Part shown: in pieces, positions 24,910-34,288 of the stretch | Position numbering within the stretch: the first letter of the stretch is position 1 | How the letters are laid out: each line of letters begins with the position of its first letter | Origin: Carboxylicivirga linearis | GTDB taxonomy: Bacteria; Bacteroidota; Bacteroidia; Bacteroidales; Marinilabiliaceae | Assembly: GCF_018271995.1 (NCBI RefSeq) | Contig: NZ_JAGUCO010000021.1 | Coordinates: 23,348-87,347 of the forward strand | Length of the DNA stretch: 64,000 bases | Reading direction: 5' to 3' | Notes under the pieces: generated by a model | The model's input: the letters and a program-made list of their open reading frames with translations, nothing else | Databases searched by the model: none | Told to the model about the DNA's origin: nothing | Translations under genes and position numbers: made by a program

Positions 24910-26247
24910 TTATCTGTCGAATGATAAGCGTTCACCTCTTACTTCTTCATTTACTTTGCCATTGACATAGGCTAATTGACCATTTACAAAAGTGTGGGTT
25001 ACTTTATGTGAGAAGGTGGTTCCTTCAAATGGCGACCATCCACATTTATAAAGAATGTTATCGGATTTAACTTCCCAGGCGTTGTTGGGATCAACCAATA
25101 CTAAATCGGCTTTGTATCCTTCTTTAATATAACCGCGTTTTTCAATCTGGAATAAGATGGCCGGGTTATGACTCATCTTTTCAACCACCATTTCGTAGGT
25201 GAAATGCCCTTGTTTCACCATCTCCAACATGGCAATTAAAGCATGTTGTACAAGTGGGCCACCTGATGGAGCCTGAAAATATTTATTGTCTTTTTCTTCT
25301 TTGGTGTGAGGAGCATGGTCGGTAGCAACCACATCAAGTACCCCATCAGTTAATCCTTTGCGTAATCCGTTACGATCATTTTCTGATTTAACAGCCGGAT
25401 TCCACTTAATTCGCGATCCGTATTTGTCGTAATCATTATCGGTAAACCAAAGGTGATGAACACAAACCTCTCCGGTAACTCTTTTGTCTTTTAAAGGCAT
25501 TCCCTGATCGAGTAATTCTAACTCACCGGCAGAGCTCAAATGAAGAATATGAAGGCGTGCATTGTGTTTTCGTGCCAGGGTAGAAGCCTTTAACGATGAT
25601 TTGTAGCATGCCTCAGCCGATCGTATCACCGGATGATATTTGAATGGCATATCATCGCCAAACTTGTTTTTATAAATGGTAGTATTTTCCTTGATAGTAT
25701 CTTCATCTTCGCAATGAGTAGCAATCAATACTTTACTCTCAGCAAATATTTTATCAAGAATTGATTCGTTATCAACCAACATATTACCGGTTGATGAACC
25801 CATAAATATTTTAATTCCACAAACCGTTTTTGGATTCGTCTTTAAAAGTTCCTCTACATTGTCGTTGGTGGCGCCTATATAAAATGAGTAGTTGGCTGCA
25901 GAACTGTTGGCTGCTATTTTATATTTTTCTTCCAGTATCTCGTGCGTGGTAGCCTGAGGTTTGGTGTTGGGCATTTCCATAAATGAGGTAATGCCACCGG
26001 CAACAGCCGCTTTGGATTCTGTTCTGATATCGGCTTTTTGAGTAAGGCCGGGTTCACGAAAATGAACCTGGTCATCAATAGCACCGGGAAGTAAAAGTAA
26101 TCCTTCGGCATCAATGGTTTGATCAGCCTCAGGGGATGAATCATCGAAAAAAACGGTTTTGATCACATCGTTTTCAACTAAAACACTTCCTTTTTTTTGA
26201 ATGCCTTCATTAATAATAGTGGCATTTTTTATAAGTATGGTAGACAT
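24910..26247 (-). CDS. pyrC: Dihydroorotase
   Basis: Amidohydrolase that interconverts carbamoyl-aspartate and dihydroorotate in pyrimidine synthesis. The N-terminal metal region is IDDQVHFREPGLTQKADI, then GGITSFMEMPNTKPQ, KIFMGSSTGNM, IATHCEDE, LHILHLSSAGEL and the catalytic VATDHAPHTKEEK. Residue 60 is Gln where the first His of the canonical HxH metal pair is expected; His62 is kept. The remaining ligands look intact, so I still call it active. 445 residues is normal. It lies in a minus-strand run with the glycosyltransferase upstream (51-bp gap) and a lipoprotein downstream. Confidence 0.93.
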   Translation of the reverse strand: MSTILIKNATIINEGIQKKGSVLVENDVIKTVFFDDSSPEADQTIDAEGLLLLPGAIDDQVHFREPGLTQKADIRTESKAAVAGGITSFMEMPNTKPQATTHEILEEKYKIAANSSAANYSFYIGATNDNVEELLKTNPKTVCGIKIFMGSSTGNMLVDNESILDKIFAESKVLIATHCEDEDTIKENTTIYKNKFGDDMPFKYHPVIRSAEACYKSSLKASTLARKHNARLHILHLSSAGELELLDQGMPLKDKRVTGEVCVHHLWFTDNDYDKYGSRIKWNPAVKSENDRNGLRKGLTDGVLDVVATDHAPHTKEEKDNKYFQAPSGGPLVQHALIAMLEMVKQGHFTYEMVVEKMSHNPAILFQIEKRGYIKEGYKADLVLVDPNNAWEVKSDNILYKCGWSPFEGTTFSHKVTHTFVNGQLAYVNGKVNEEVRGERLSFDR

Positions 26248-26298
26248 AAGCTTGTTTTATGGATTAATAGATAAATTTACCAAGAGTGCGATTCAAAG

Positions 26299-27030
26299 TC
26301 AAACTTCGTAGCTTTTAAAGAAGCTGGCAATTTTCATTTTAATAACACCCCAAACAGCTTCGTTGAAGATGCCACCACTCATTTTTGAAGTTCCTTCAGT
26401 ACGATCGGTAAATATGATGGGGACTTCCACTATTTTAAAACCGTATTTCCATGTAGTAAATTTCATCTCAATTTGAAAAGCATAACCTTTCAATCGTATT
26501 TTATCTAGTTTAATGGTTTCCAATACTTTTCTTCTGTAGCATTTAAAACCGGCAGTGGTATCCATAATTTTCATGCGGGTAATAAAACGCACGTATACCG
26601 AAGCAAAGTATGACATTAAAACGCGCCCCATTGGCCAGTTCACAACATTTACTCCTGAAATATATCGCGATCCAATAGCCAGATCAGCATTCTGATTCAA
26701 ACAGGCATCATGTAAGCTAATCAAATCTTTTGGCGGATGAGAGAAGTCGGCGTCCATTTCAAAAATAAAATCATATTTATGCTCTATAGCCCATTTGAAA
26801 CCTGCAATGTAGGCGGTGCCTAAACCTAATTTACCTTTGCGTTCAACCATATGAAGCTTCTCCTGAAATTCTTTCTGAAGCCTTCTGATAATATCAGCTG
26901 TTCCATCAGGTGAACTATCTTCAATGATAAGTATTTCAAAATCGCGCGGTAAATTAAAAACTACCCGAATGATATTCTCAATATTTTCCTTTTCGTTATA
27001 GGTAGGTATTATAACCAGGTTTTTACTCAT
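26299..27030 (-). CDS. DPM1-like polyprenol monophosphomannose synthase (GT2)
   Basis: A GT2-family glycosyltransferase of 243 residues. The N-terminal IPTYNEKENIENIIRVVF, the nucleotide segment IEDSSPDGTADIIRRL and the metal-binding MDADFSHPP match the dolichol/polyprenol phosphate mannosyltransferase branch. There is no C-terminal membrane domain, as in soluble DPM1. It would transfer a sugar, probably mannose, from a GDP-sugar to a lipid phosphate at the inner membrane. The acceptor pathway is unknown. A -7-like TACCTTTG lies at 27056-27063 on the minus strand. Confidence 0.85.
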   Translation of the reverse strand: MSKNLVIIPTYNEKENIENIIRVVFNLPRDFEILIIEDSSPDGTADIIRRLQKEFQEKLHMVERKGKLGLGTAYIAGFKWAIEHKYDFIFEMDADFSHPPKDLISLHDACLNQNADLAIGSRYISGVNVVNWPMGRVLMSYFASVYVRFITRMKIMDTTAGFKCYRRKVLETIKLDKIRLKGYAFQIEMKFTTWKYGFKIVEVPIIFTDRTEGTSKMSGGIFNEAVWGVIKMKIASFFKSYEV

Positions 27031-27152
27031 CTGAACTTTTTAAATATGAATGCGCCAAAGGTAATAAAATGATAAAAGTTGTTGGGCTGAAATAGTATTA
27101 ATTGCAACCTAACAACTCAAACCATTTATAAGTTTTTTAATTATAGAGCGAA

Positions 27153-28817
27153 TTAATAACTAAAACTACTTCCTCCAACAAATTCTCGCAATATTGATGT
27201 TGGCGGAATATCGGAATTAAGAAGAGGCCTGAAATAACTAAAGAATCGCAATAGTCTTTGAGCCTCGGAATATTCCTTTTGGTTGGGCTGCACTTCTAAA
27301 AGAATAGATTCAGCCAAAGGTTTTAATACTGATAATTCGTAAAGTAGCGCCGTGTTAAACATTACATCAGCTTCTTCCTGATAAGGGAATATATGCAAGT
27401 CTTCACCACGTCGTACACTAGGCCAGCGAGATATGGTATCCTGCGCCGAGTATTTACGGTATTTGTAATCGCGCACAATCCTTCTGATCAATCGATTGTC
27501 GGTCGTGTGTATCAGATTTTGATTGTCGATGTTGATGGATGTTAAGGCTGAAACATAAATTTTAAATTTCGATTCATTGGGGATGAGGTGTGTTAATTCA
27601 GGATTTAATCCGTGAATTCCTTCCACAATAAGAATGTTATCGCTATCCATTTGTAGTTTCTCTCCGTCGTAATAGCGCTCTCCTTTTTCAAATGAGAATT
27701 TGGGAATTTCAACTTCCTTGCCTGCTAATAGATCAACTAATTGTTGGTTAAATAATTCTACATCTAAAGCATTTAATGCCTCAAAGTCGTAATCACCATT
27801 TTCGTCGAGTGGTGTTTGTTCGCGGTTCACAAAGTAATTATCCAGAGATAGGTTGAGAGGCTTCATACCTGCTACCATTAATTGAATAGCCAGTCGTTTT
27901 CCAAAAGTGGTTTTTCCACTTGATGAAGGACCGCTGATTAATACCAACTTGACATTATGGTTTCTGGCGTCAATCATATCAGCAATATGACCAATCTTTT
28001 TTTCATGCAGGGCTTCTGAAACTTTAACTAAGGTCTCTGCCTTTCCATTATTACAGGCTGAATTGATATCAGCCAGATTGCTTACTTTCAGCACTCTGTT
28101 CCATTCAGCAAACTCCTGAAAGATATCAAACATTTTATTTTGAATTACAATCTCTTCAAGTTCGTTGGGTTGGTTTCGCTTGGGAATCTGAAGTAACATT
28201 CCATTGTAATACTTTATCAAATCAAAAACTTTCAGATACCCTGTTGACGGAACCAAGTATCCATAATACATTCCGGCATAATCATCTAAAGTATAATAGG
28301 TAGAATAAACCTGACCACGATGCTTGATCAGGGCTGTTTTATCAAACTGATTTTCATCTTCAAATAGTTTAATCACTTCATCCGACTCTTCTTCTTTTTG
28401 AATAAAAGGGATGTCTGCATTGATCAGCTCTCTCATTTTATCTCCTATCTCCAGAACTTCCGTCATCTGTAATTCCTCAATATTCTCTAAAGAACAATAG
28501 GTTCCTTTAGATACCGAATGCTCAATTCGTAAAGTTGCATGAGGATATAGCTTTTTTACCGCAACAGATAGCACAAACGAAAGACTGCGGATGTACATTC
28601 TCATTCCATCCGGATCGGTTATATCTATAAACTTTATGTTTTTGGGATGATATAGTTCGTAAGATAATTCGGTTAGAGTATTGTTTACATATGCCCCTAA
28701 AATAGGATTCTGTAATTTGATATTCATATCTTCGGCTACTTGCTGAAGAGTTGTTCCCAAAGGATATTCCTTTTGAAGATTATTATTAAGGCATTTAATT
28801 CGTACGGTGCGTTTCAT
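27153..28817 (-). CDS. Nucleoside (uridine kinase-like) kinase with N-terminal TGS domain
   Basis: An N-terminal TGS/ThrRS-editing-like region (about 1-170; PLGTTLQQVAEDM) precedes a phosphoribulokinase/uridine kinase domain. The P-loop is ISGPSSSGKTTFGKRLA near residue 288. After it come SLDNYFVNREQTPLD, LIVEGIHGLN and the lid region DNRLIRRIVRDYKYR. The fusion is common in Bacteroidota and Firmicutes and is usually annotated as nucleoside kinase. The natural substrate is not certain. 554 residues is normal. Confidence 0.87.
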   Translation of the reverse strand: MKRTVRIKCLNNNLQKEYPLGTTLQQVAEDMNIKLQNPILGAYVNNTLTELSYELYHPKNIKFIDITDPDGMRMYIRSLSFVLSVAVKKLYPHATLRIEHSVSKGTYCSLENIEELQMTEVLEIGDKMRELINADIPFIQKEEESDEVIKLFEDENQFDKTALIKHRGQVYSTYYTLDDYAGMYYGYLVPSTGYLKVFDLIKYYNGMLLQIPKRNQPNELEEIVIQNKMFDIFQEFAEWNRVLKVSNLADINSACNNGKAETLVKVSEALHEKKIGHIADMIDARNHNVKLVLISGPSSSGKTTFGKRLAIQLMVAGMKPLNLSLDNYFVNREQTPLDENGDYDFEALNALDVELFNQQLVDLLAGKEVEIPKFSFEKGERYYDGEKLQMDSDNILIVEGIHGLNPELTHLIPNESKFKIYVSALTSINIDNQNLIHTTDNRLIRRIVRDYKYRKYSAQDTISRWPSVRRGEDLHIFPYQEEADVMFNTALLYELSVLKPLAESILLEVQPNQKEYSEAQRLLRFFSYFRPLLNSDIPPTSILREFVGGSSFSY

Positions 28818-28890
28818 AATGTTAAGGTTTTATGGAATTAAAAATACGGAATAAATTGGGATAACATCCGTTTCAGTCGAATCAATACAA

Positions 28891-28923
28891 CAAAAAACAG
28901 GTATCCAAAAAATGAATACCTGT
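28891..28923 (-). terminator. Terminator after uvrA
   Basis: ACAGGTAT (28897-28904) / ATACCTGT (28916-28923), an 8-bp perfect stem. Read on the minus strand, it is followed by a run of six T. It lies 19 bp past the uvrA stop. Confidence 0.83.
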
Positions 28924-28941
28924 CTCCTAAAAAAGTTTAGA

Positions 28942-31803
28942 TTATGCTTTTAGTTCTTCCTTCAAAAACTTGGCGGTATAGCTTTTCTTGTTCTTAGCAA
29001 CTTGCTCCGGAGTGCCGGAGCAAACCAGTTCACCACCAAAACGTCCTCCATCCGGACCTATGTCGATAATATGGTCGGCCACTTTTATTACATCCAGATT
29101 GTGCTCAATTACCAAAACAGTATTTCCTTTATCAACCAGTCGGTGCAGCACATCCAGCAGAACTCTGATGTCTTCGAAATGCAAACCTGTAGTTGGCTCG
29201 TCCAATATATATATAGTTTTTCCGGTATCGCGTTTGGCTAATTCGGTGGCCAGTTTTACCCGTTGACTTTCCCCACCAGATAATGTGGTTGATGGTTGAC
29301 CCAGAGTGATATAACCCAATCCAACATCTTGAAGGGTCTTTATAATTTTGATCAGTTTAGGAATGTGGGCGAAGAAGTCTACAGCCTGATTGATGGTCAT
29401 ATCAAGTACATCACCAATTGATTTTCCTTTGTATCGAACTTCCAGTGTCTCCCGATTGTATCGTCTTCCGCCACAATCGGGGCATTCAACCATCACATCA
29501 GGTAAGAAATTCATCTCAATTACCTGCACACCTCCGCCTTTACATGTTTCACATCGTCCGCCGGCAACATTAAACGAGAAACGGCCCGGTTTGTAGGCTC
29601 GTATTTTAGACTCGGGTAATTCAGCAAACAGTTTTCTTATCTCATCGAACATTTTAGTATAAGTAGCCGGATTTGATCGAGGTGTTCTTCCTAATGGAGC
29701 CTGATCTACGTCTACTACTTTATCTAAATGGTCCAATCCTTCAATTGATTTGTAAGGTAGAGGATCTTTTACGGCATTATAAAAATGTTGGTTGAGAATA
29801 GGATAGAGGGTCTCGTTCACCAACGAGGACTTTCCACTACCCGAGACGCCGGTTACGCAAATAAGTTTACCTAGTGGGAAATCAACATTTACCTTTTTAA
29901 GGTTATGGCCGGTAGCTCCTTTAATGCTAATTACCTTTCCATTGCCTTCACGTCGTTTTTGTGGGATTTCAATCTTTTTACGTCCGGTTAAATAGTCGGC
30001 AGTCAAAGAATCTTTTTGCATGATCTCCATTGCAGTTCCGGCCGCAACCACTTCTCCTCCATGACGCCCGGCATGAGGCCCCATGTCGATGACATAATCG
30101 GCGGCCATCATCATGTCTTTATCGTGCTCAACAACTAAAACAGAATTACCTGTGTCGCGAAGTTGACTTAGCGAATTTATTAAACGATGGTTATCTCTTT
30201 GGTGCAATCCAATACTTGGTTCATCTAAAATATAAAGAACATTCACCAATTGCGATCCAATTTGAGTGGCCAAACGGATGCGCTGACTTTCACCACCCGA
30301 AAGGGTCATGGCACCACGATTTAGCGATAAATAATCCAAGCCCACATCAATCAGAAAACCTAAGCGACTCCTAATTTCTTTGAGTATCTCATGGGCTATT
30401 TTCTTTTGTTTATCGGTCATTCGGTCTTCAACACCATTGAACCATTCGTGCAGAAGACCCAGATCCATATCTGCCAGTTCAGCAATATTTTTATCACCTA
30501 TTTTAAAATGAAGGGCTTCGCGGTTTAAGCGTTGGCCATGGCATTCATCACAGTTCGTATGTTTAATAAACTGACGAGCCCATTTTCGGGCTTTCATTGA
30601 TGTATCATTATCCTGCTGATCGAGAATGTATTTGATTACTCCTTCAAAACTGAGATAATAATTGGAAGCGCCACCTAGTGAGTCGTTCTTTATAGTAACT
30701 GGCTCGCTAGATCCATGTAATATTATATCAATTGCTTCCTCTGGAATGTCTTTGATGGGAGTGTTGATTGTAAATCCATGCTTCTCACCAATGGCTTCAA
30801 TCTGCCAGAAGATGAGGTTGTTTTTATATTTTCCTAGCGGTGCAATACCCCCTTTTTTAATGGTTGATTTTGCATCGGGCACAATCTTATCAAAATCAAC
30901 TTCATCAAGGGTTCCCAGGCCTTTACACTTAGGGCAAGCTCCTTGAGGCGAGTTGAAAGAGAAGGAGTGTGGTGCCGGCTCGTTATAGGATATTCCACTG
31001 GTAGGACACATCAGCTGACGACTGTAATATCGTTGCTCATCTGTGTCGGCATCCACCAGCATCATAATTCCTTTACCATGTTGCATGGCTAATTGAATAC
31101 TTTCTTTCAGGCGTCTGGTGTCATCACCGGAGATTTTAACCCGATCAACCACCATTTCGATAAAGTGATTTTTATAACGATCGACTTTCATTCCCTGAAC
31201 AACTTCATGGATCTCCCCATCAATTCTTACATGCAAAAATCCTTTTTTACGTATCTGATCGAATAATTCTTTGTAATGACCTTTGCGTCCTTTTACTAAC
31301 GGTGCAGCTATATATGCCTTTTTCCCATTAAATTGTTCAATAATGAGTTTTAGAATCTGCTCATCGGTATATTTCACCATTAACTCACTCGTTTTATACG
31401 AGTAAGCTTGTCCGGCGCGAGCATATAATAAACGAAGGAAATCGTATATCTCGGTAGTTGTACCAACTGTCGAACGTGGATTTTTTCCGGTGGTTTTTTG
31501 TTCTATGGAAATAACCGGACTTAAGCCTGTTATTTTGTCTACATCAGGGCGCTCCATGTTACCCAAAAACTGTCGTGCATAGGCAGAAAAAGTCTCAATG
31601 TAACGACGTTGTCCTTCGGCATAAATGGTATCAAAAGCAAGCGATGACTTTCCACTTCCACTTAATCCGGTTACAACAACCAGCTTATCTCGCGGAATAG
31701 TCAGGTCTATATTCTGAAGATTATGAACCCTTGCACCATAAACGTCTATCTGTCCCGCATCCTCTACAAAAGTGTTTTTATCTGTTGCCTTTTTTTCTGC
31801 CAT
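28942..31803 (-). CDS. uvrA: Excinuclease ABC subunit A
   Basis: UvrA is the damage-recognition ATPase of nucleotide excision repair. Two ABC modules are present: Walker [10 protein letters not shown] (near 45) and GVSGSGKSS (near 645), with signatures [12 protein letters not shown] and [12 protein letters not shown] and two LDEPSIGLH / LDEPTTGLH motifs. Zinc-binding cysteines occur as [16 protein letters not shown] and CETCKGGG with CPDCGGRR. 953 residues is full length. A -7 match TATCTTTG (31824-31831, minus) suggests its own promoter. A terminator follows. Confidence 0.98.
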   Translation of the reverse strand: MAEKKATDKNTFVEDAGQIDVYGARVHNLQNIDLTIPRDKLVVVTGLSGSGKSSLAFDTIYAEGQRRYIETFSAYARQFLGNMERPDVDKITGLSPVISIEQKTTGKNPRSTVGTTTEIYDFLRLLYARAGQAYSYKTSELMVKYTDEQILKLIIEQFNGKKAYIAAPLVKGRKGHYKELFDQIRKKGFLHVRIDGEIHEVVQGMKVDRYKNHFIEMVVDRVKISGDDTRRLKESIQLAMQHGKGIMMLVDADTDEQRYYSRQLMCPTSGISYNEPAPHSFSFNSPQGACPKCKGLGTLDEVDFDKIVPDAKSTIKKGGIAPLGKYKNNLIFWQIEAIGEKHGFTINTPIKDIPEEAIDIILHGSSEPVTIKNDSLGGASNYYLSFEGVIKYILDQQDNDTSMKARKWARQFIKHTNCDECHGQRLNREALHFKIGDKNIAELADMDLGLLHEWFNGVEDRMTDKQKKIAHEILKEIRSRLGFLIDVGLDYLSLNRGAMTLSGGESQRIRLATQIGSQLVNVLYILDEPSIGLHQRDNHRLINSLSQLRDTGNSVLVVEHDKDMMMAADYVIDMGPHAGRHGGEVVAAGTAMEIMQKDSLTADYLTGRKKIEIPQKRREGNGKVISIKGATGHNLKKVNVDFPLGKLICVTGVSGSGKSSLVNETLYPILNQHFYNAVKDPLPYKSIEGLDHLDKVVDVDQAPLGRTPRSNPATYTKMFDEIRKLFAELPESKIRAYKPGRFSFNVAGGRCETCKGGGVQVIEMNFLPDVMVECPDCGGRRYNRETLEVRYKGKSIGDVLDMTINQAVDFFAHIPKLIKIIKTLQDVGLGYITLGQPSTTLSGGESQRVKLATELAKRDTGKTIYILDEPTTGLHFEDIRVLLDVLHRLVDKGNTVLVIEHNLDVIKVADHIIDIGPDGGRFGGELVCSGTPEQVAKNKKSYTAKFLKEELKA

Positions 31804-31823
31804 AAGTCCGTTTTTAGGAAGCC

Positions 31824-31831
31824 CAAAGATA
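31824..31831 (-). promoter_or_regulatory. Candidate -7 box of uvrA
   Basis: TATCTTTG on the minus strand, a full TANNTTTG match about 20 bp before the uvrA ATG. Only a TTTA-like sequence is found near the -33 position. Confidence 0.4.
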
Positions 31832-31881
31832 ACAATCTTTTAGGCGAAAGATAAACGGATTTGTGGCTTACTTGTTCTCAA

Positions 31882-31920
31882 AAAAATAACGCACGGAAAA
31901 CAATATAGTCATCCATGCGT
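31882..31920 (-). terminator. Terminator after the M56-M23 gene
   Basis: On the minus strand ACGCATGG (31913-31920) pairs with CCGTGCGT (31889-31896, one G-T wobble), then TATTTTTTT. It lies about 20 bp past the stop at 31942. Confidence 0.75.
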
Positions 31921-31941
31921 CAATTTTTTCAGTGAACTCTT

Positions 31942-33741
31942 TTATTTGATGACTTTCATCGGATCAATATTTTCACCGTCTTTCTTAACTTCCAGATGTA
32001 GGTGTGGACCGGTTGACATACCACTTGAACCAACAAGACCAATGACATCACCTTGTTTTACTCTATCGCCTTCTTTTATTTTGTAATCATTTAGTTGAGC
32101 ATAAAGCGATGAATATCCATTTGAATGATCTATAATAATGTATTTACCATATCCTTTTCCTTGTTGGAAATTATTCTGTATCTCTCGAACTGTTCCATCA
32201 GCTATTGCAATAACTGGTGTGTTCAATTCAGCTTTAAAATCGGTTCCTTTGTGCAACTTTTTTACCTTTGAAATAGGATGAATACGCATGCCATAATCGG
32301 ATGTTATTGTGTATGAATCACCATTTTTAATTGGGGAAATAAAGCTTGTTTGTTTAGTATCCTTTTTTGAACTAAGCATATTCTTCGGTTGAGCAATGTA
32401 AATTCTGTTTGGAGTGAAATTCATAATTGCTTCTCGTTCTCTTGAATTGCAATTGTTTAACGATTTATTAAAAGCGCTCGTAGCAATTTCATTTCGTAGA
32501 TCAGAATAGGCATTGTTAACCTCATTTAGTAATGCATTGGCATCTTCATCGGGTGTGCTGATATCCCTTTGTAAGTATACAAAACTGTTATTTGAAAAAT
32601 GATTGTTGTTTAGATTCTGAGCTGTCAATCCTGAATTATATAAGAAACTCATTACAGCAGGTCTGACTTCATTCATATCTGCTTTATCTCCTTTCAATAA
32701 TAATTGTCCTTTGGAGTTAATTAAAATGGGAAATACATTATCAGATAGAATAGAGTTAGCATCATCTCCTTTAATTTTAGTAAATAACATACTGGCTTCT
32801 TCCTGAGATGTTGGCCATGTCAGTGATTCTGGAATATCGGTTGCTATCTTATCCTGCGATAATGAATTGGTATTGGATATCAGTACCACAGATAGAGCTA
32901 ATGCAACTGGAAATATAAAAAGGAATTTTTTAATTGATTTTGATTTATGATTTGACATAGTAATTCGTTTTTTGATGAGTTTATAACTGAAAGGACTCAT
33001 CAGAGGCGTGTATGCCTCTCCAGCCGAATGCTGCAGAACCAATCTAAAATAATTACTGATGGATTCGTTAGTGCTAATAGCATCATTATCGGCCTGAAAT
33101 TCATGAACCTCTTCAAGTGCCTTTCGATACAAATAAATAAACGGATTCATCCAAAAAAGAATGGTCATCAATTCAATGAATAGTCGATCAAAAGTATGTT
33201 TGTTTTTGATATGACTGCGTTCATGATTGAGTATTACATCCCCATTGGTTGACTCCAAATGGTTTTGGGAAATGAAAATATAACGAAAGAAAGAAAAGGT
33301 GTTGTGCTGTTTTAATAGCACTAAAGTGTATTTAATTTGCTTTATTTTATCATTTACTATAATGGTTTTTATTATTTGAAATAAATGTTTGAAAAATCGG
33401 AATAGTAGAACAGCCGAAACACCTATTAATAATACTGATCCAACGTAATTAACAAGGTTGACAGGTTGTGTTGAATGAACTTCATTCAAAAGTATTTCTT
33501 CCGAAAAAGAAAACTGGTTGATTGAGCTCTGGATGTTGCTAATTATTGGTAATTGTGAATTAGTTTCGGTGTAGATATTCAGCTTGACAAATGGGAATAG
33601 ATAAGAAAAAAGCAGGCTTACTAACAAATAAAAGCGGTTCATTTGAAAGAAAGACTCTTTCCGTAGTAATGCCTGATATATCAAAAAGAAAATACCGGAA
33701 ACAATACTTGTTTTTAGTAAATAATATCCAATATATATCAT
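31942..33741 (-). CDS. BlaR1-like M56 membrane protease fused to an M23 peptidase
   Basis: The N-terminal third (1-260) is a BlaR1-type M56 metalloprotease. It has four predicted helices, zinc motif HERSH (His173, Glu174, His177), the MNPFIYLYRKALEEVHEFQAD segment (Glu211-Asp218), then a further helix (FLFIFPVALALSVVLI). A periplasmic linker of about 200 residues is followed by a complete M23/LytM peptidase: HKGTDF (His497, Asp501) and GPHLHLE (His580, His582), with the G-x-G-x loop GSSGMSTG. M23 enzymes cut peptidoglycan cross-links. Classical BlaR1 ends in a penicillin-binding domain, which is absent here. The start ATG overlaps the blaI stop (ATGA). A cell-wall-linked signalling or repair role is inferred. 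Confidence 0.88.
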   Translation of the reverse strand: MIYIGYYLLKTSIVSGIFFLIYQALLRKESFFQMNRFYLLVSLLFSYLFPFVKLNIYTETNSQLPIISNIQSSINQFSFSEEILLNEVHSTQPVNLVNYVGSVLLIGVSAVLLFRFFKHLFQIIKTIIVNDKIKQIKYTLVLLKQHNTFSFFRYIFISQNHLESTNGDVILNHERSHIKNKHTFDRLFIELMTILFWMNPFIYLYRKALEEVHEFQADNDAISTNESISNYFRLVLQHSAGEAYTPLMSPFSYKLIKKRITMSNHKSKSIKKFLFIFPVALALSVVLISNTNSLSQDKIATDIPESLTWPTSQEEASMLFTKIKGDDANSILSDNVFPILINSKGQLLLKGDKADMNEVRPAVMSFLYNSGLTAQNLNNNHFSNNSFVYLQRDISTPDEDANALLNEVNNAYSDLRNEIATSAFNKSLNNCNSREREAIMNFTPNRIYIAQPKNMLSSKKDTKQTSFISPIKNGDSYTITSDYGMRIHPISKVKKLHKGTDFKAELNTPVIAIADGTVREIQNNFQQGKGYGKYIIIDHSNGYSSLYAQLNDYKIKEGDRVKQGDVIGLVGSSGMSTGPHLHLEVKKDGENIDPMKVIK

Positions 33742-34112
33742 TTTTTCTTGTGCTCTATCTGTTTGTCAATTAGTTCTTTTAGTTCTTCAAGTTCCGAGAT
33801 TGAGAGGTCGCTTTCTTTTGCAAAGAAAGAGGCAAATTGCTTTTGTGAATTATTAAAAAAGTTGTTAACCAATGTGTTTACATACTTTTTAGAGTAGTCT
33901 TCTTTTTTTACCAGAGGAAAATATTCATTTACTTTTCCATAAGTATTGTATCCAATAGCTTTCTTCTTTACCAAAACTCTCACCACTGTTGAAACAGTTG
34001 TATAAGCTGGTTTAGGTTCAGGGTATTGCTCTACAATATCTTTTAAGAAGCCTTTTTCAATATTCCACAAATATTGCATTACCTGTTCTTCTGCTTTCGT
34101 TAATTCAATCAT
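33738..34112 (-). CDS. BlaI/MecI/CopY-family repressor
   Basis: A winged-helix repressor, 124 residues from the ATG at 34112 (MIELTKAEEQVMQYLW). The recognition region has KPAYTTVSTVVRVLVKKKAIG and the wing YNTYGKVNEYFP. The C-terminal dimerisation and cleavage region ends in a Glu/Lys-rich helix. A TTG at 34160 would extend the frame by 16 residues, but it coincides with the -33 element of the promoter described here, so the ATG is chosen. By analogy with BlaI/BlaR1, the M56 protease encoded next would inactivate the repressor. The operon is blaI then M56-M23, with a 4-bp overlap. Confidence 0.9.
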   Translation of the reverse strand: MIELTKAEEQVMQYLWNIEKGFLKDIVEQYPEPKPAYTTVSTVVRVLVKKKAIGYNTYGKVNEYFPLVKKEDYSKKYVNTLVNNFFNNSQKQFASFFAKESDLSISELEELKELIDKQIEHKKK

Positions 34113-34129
34113 TTCCCAAATGTTTACGA

Positions 34130-34193
34130 CAAATATATAACTATAAAAATAGTCATACAACTATTTTGGTAATTTTATGACTATAAAAATAGT
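34130..34193 (-). promoter_or_regulatory. Promoter and operator of the BlaI / M56-M23 operon
   Basis: On the minus strand TTG (34158-34160), 20 bp, TATATTTG (34130-34137) is a good Bacteroidota promoter; the start would be about 10 nt before the blaI ATG. Two identical palindromes of the form ACTAT-N4-ATAGT lie at 34140-34153 (between -33 and -7) and 34180-34193. A half-site ACTATTTT starts at 34160, midway. The three begin exactly 20 bp apart. This is consistent with autorepression by the BlaI-type protein. Confidence 0.78.
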
Positions 34194-34233
34194 AATAACT
34201 TCAAGTAATGATTAATTCCTTTAATAATAGACA

Positions 34234-34264
34234 CAAAAAAAGCAACCGCATTTTTGCAAGTTGC
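34234..34264 (-). terminator. Terminator after the lytic transglycosylase gene
   Basis: On the minus strand GCAAC (34260-34264) / GTTGC (34242-34246) with a 13-nt loop, followed by a run of seven T (34235-34241). It lies 25 bp past the gene's stop. Confidence 0.68.
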
Positions 34265-34288
34265 TATATGTATAAATTTTATTTTGAG

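Noticed and set aside
28988..29266. Plus-strand ORFs inside uvrA (92 and 79 codons)
   Set aside because: Antisense shadows of a conserved gene, with no start context or recognisable product; the same holds for other antisense ORFs within rnf, mfd, recG and pyrC.
31942..34112. A beta-lactam resistance (bla/mec) locus
   Set aside because: There is no beta-lactamase or penicillin-binding sensor domain; the M56 partner carries an M23 domain instead.
34113..34160. Upstream TTG start of the BlaI gene
   Set aside because: The TTG is the -33 element of a well-spaced promoter, and the added residues are not BlaI-like.
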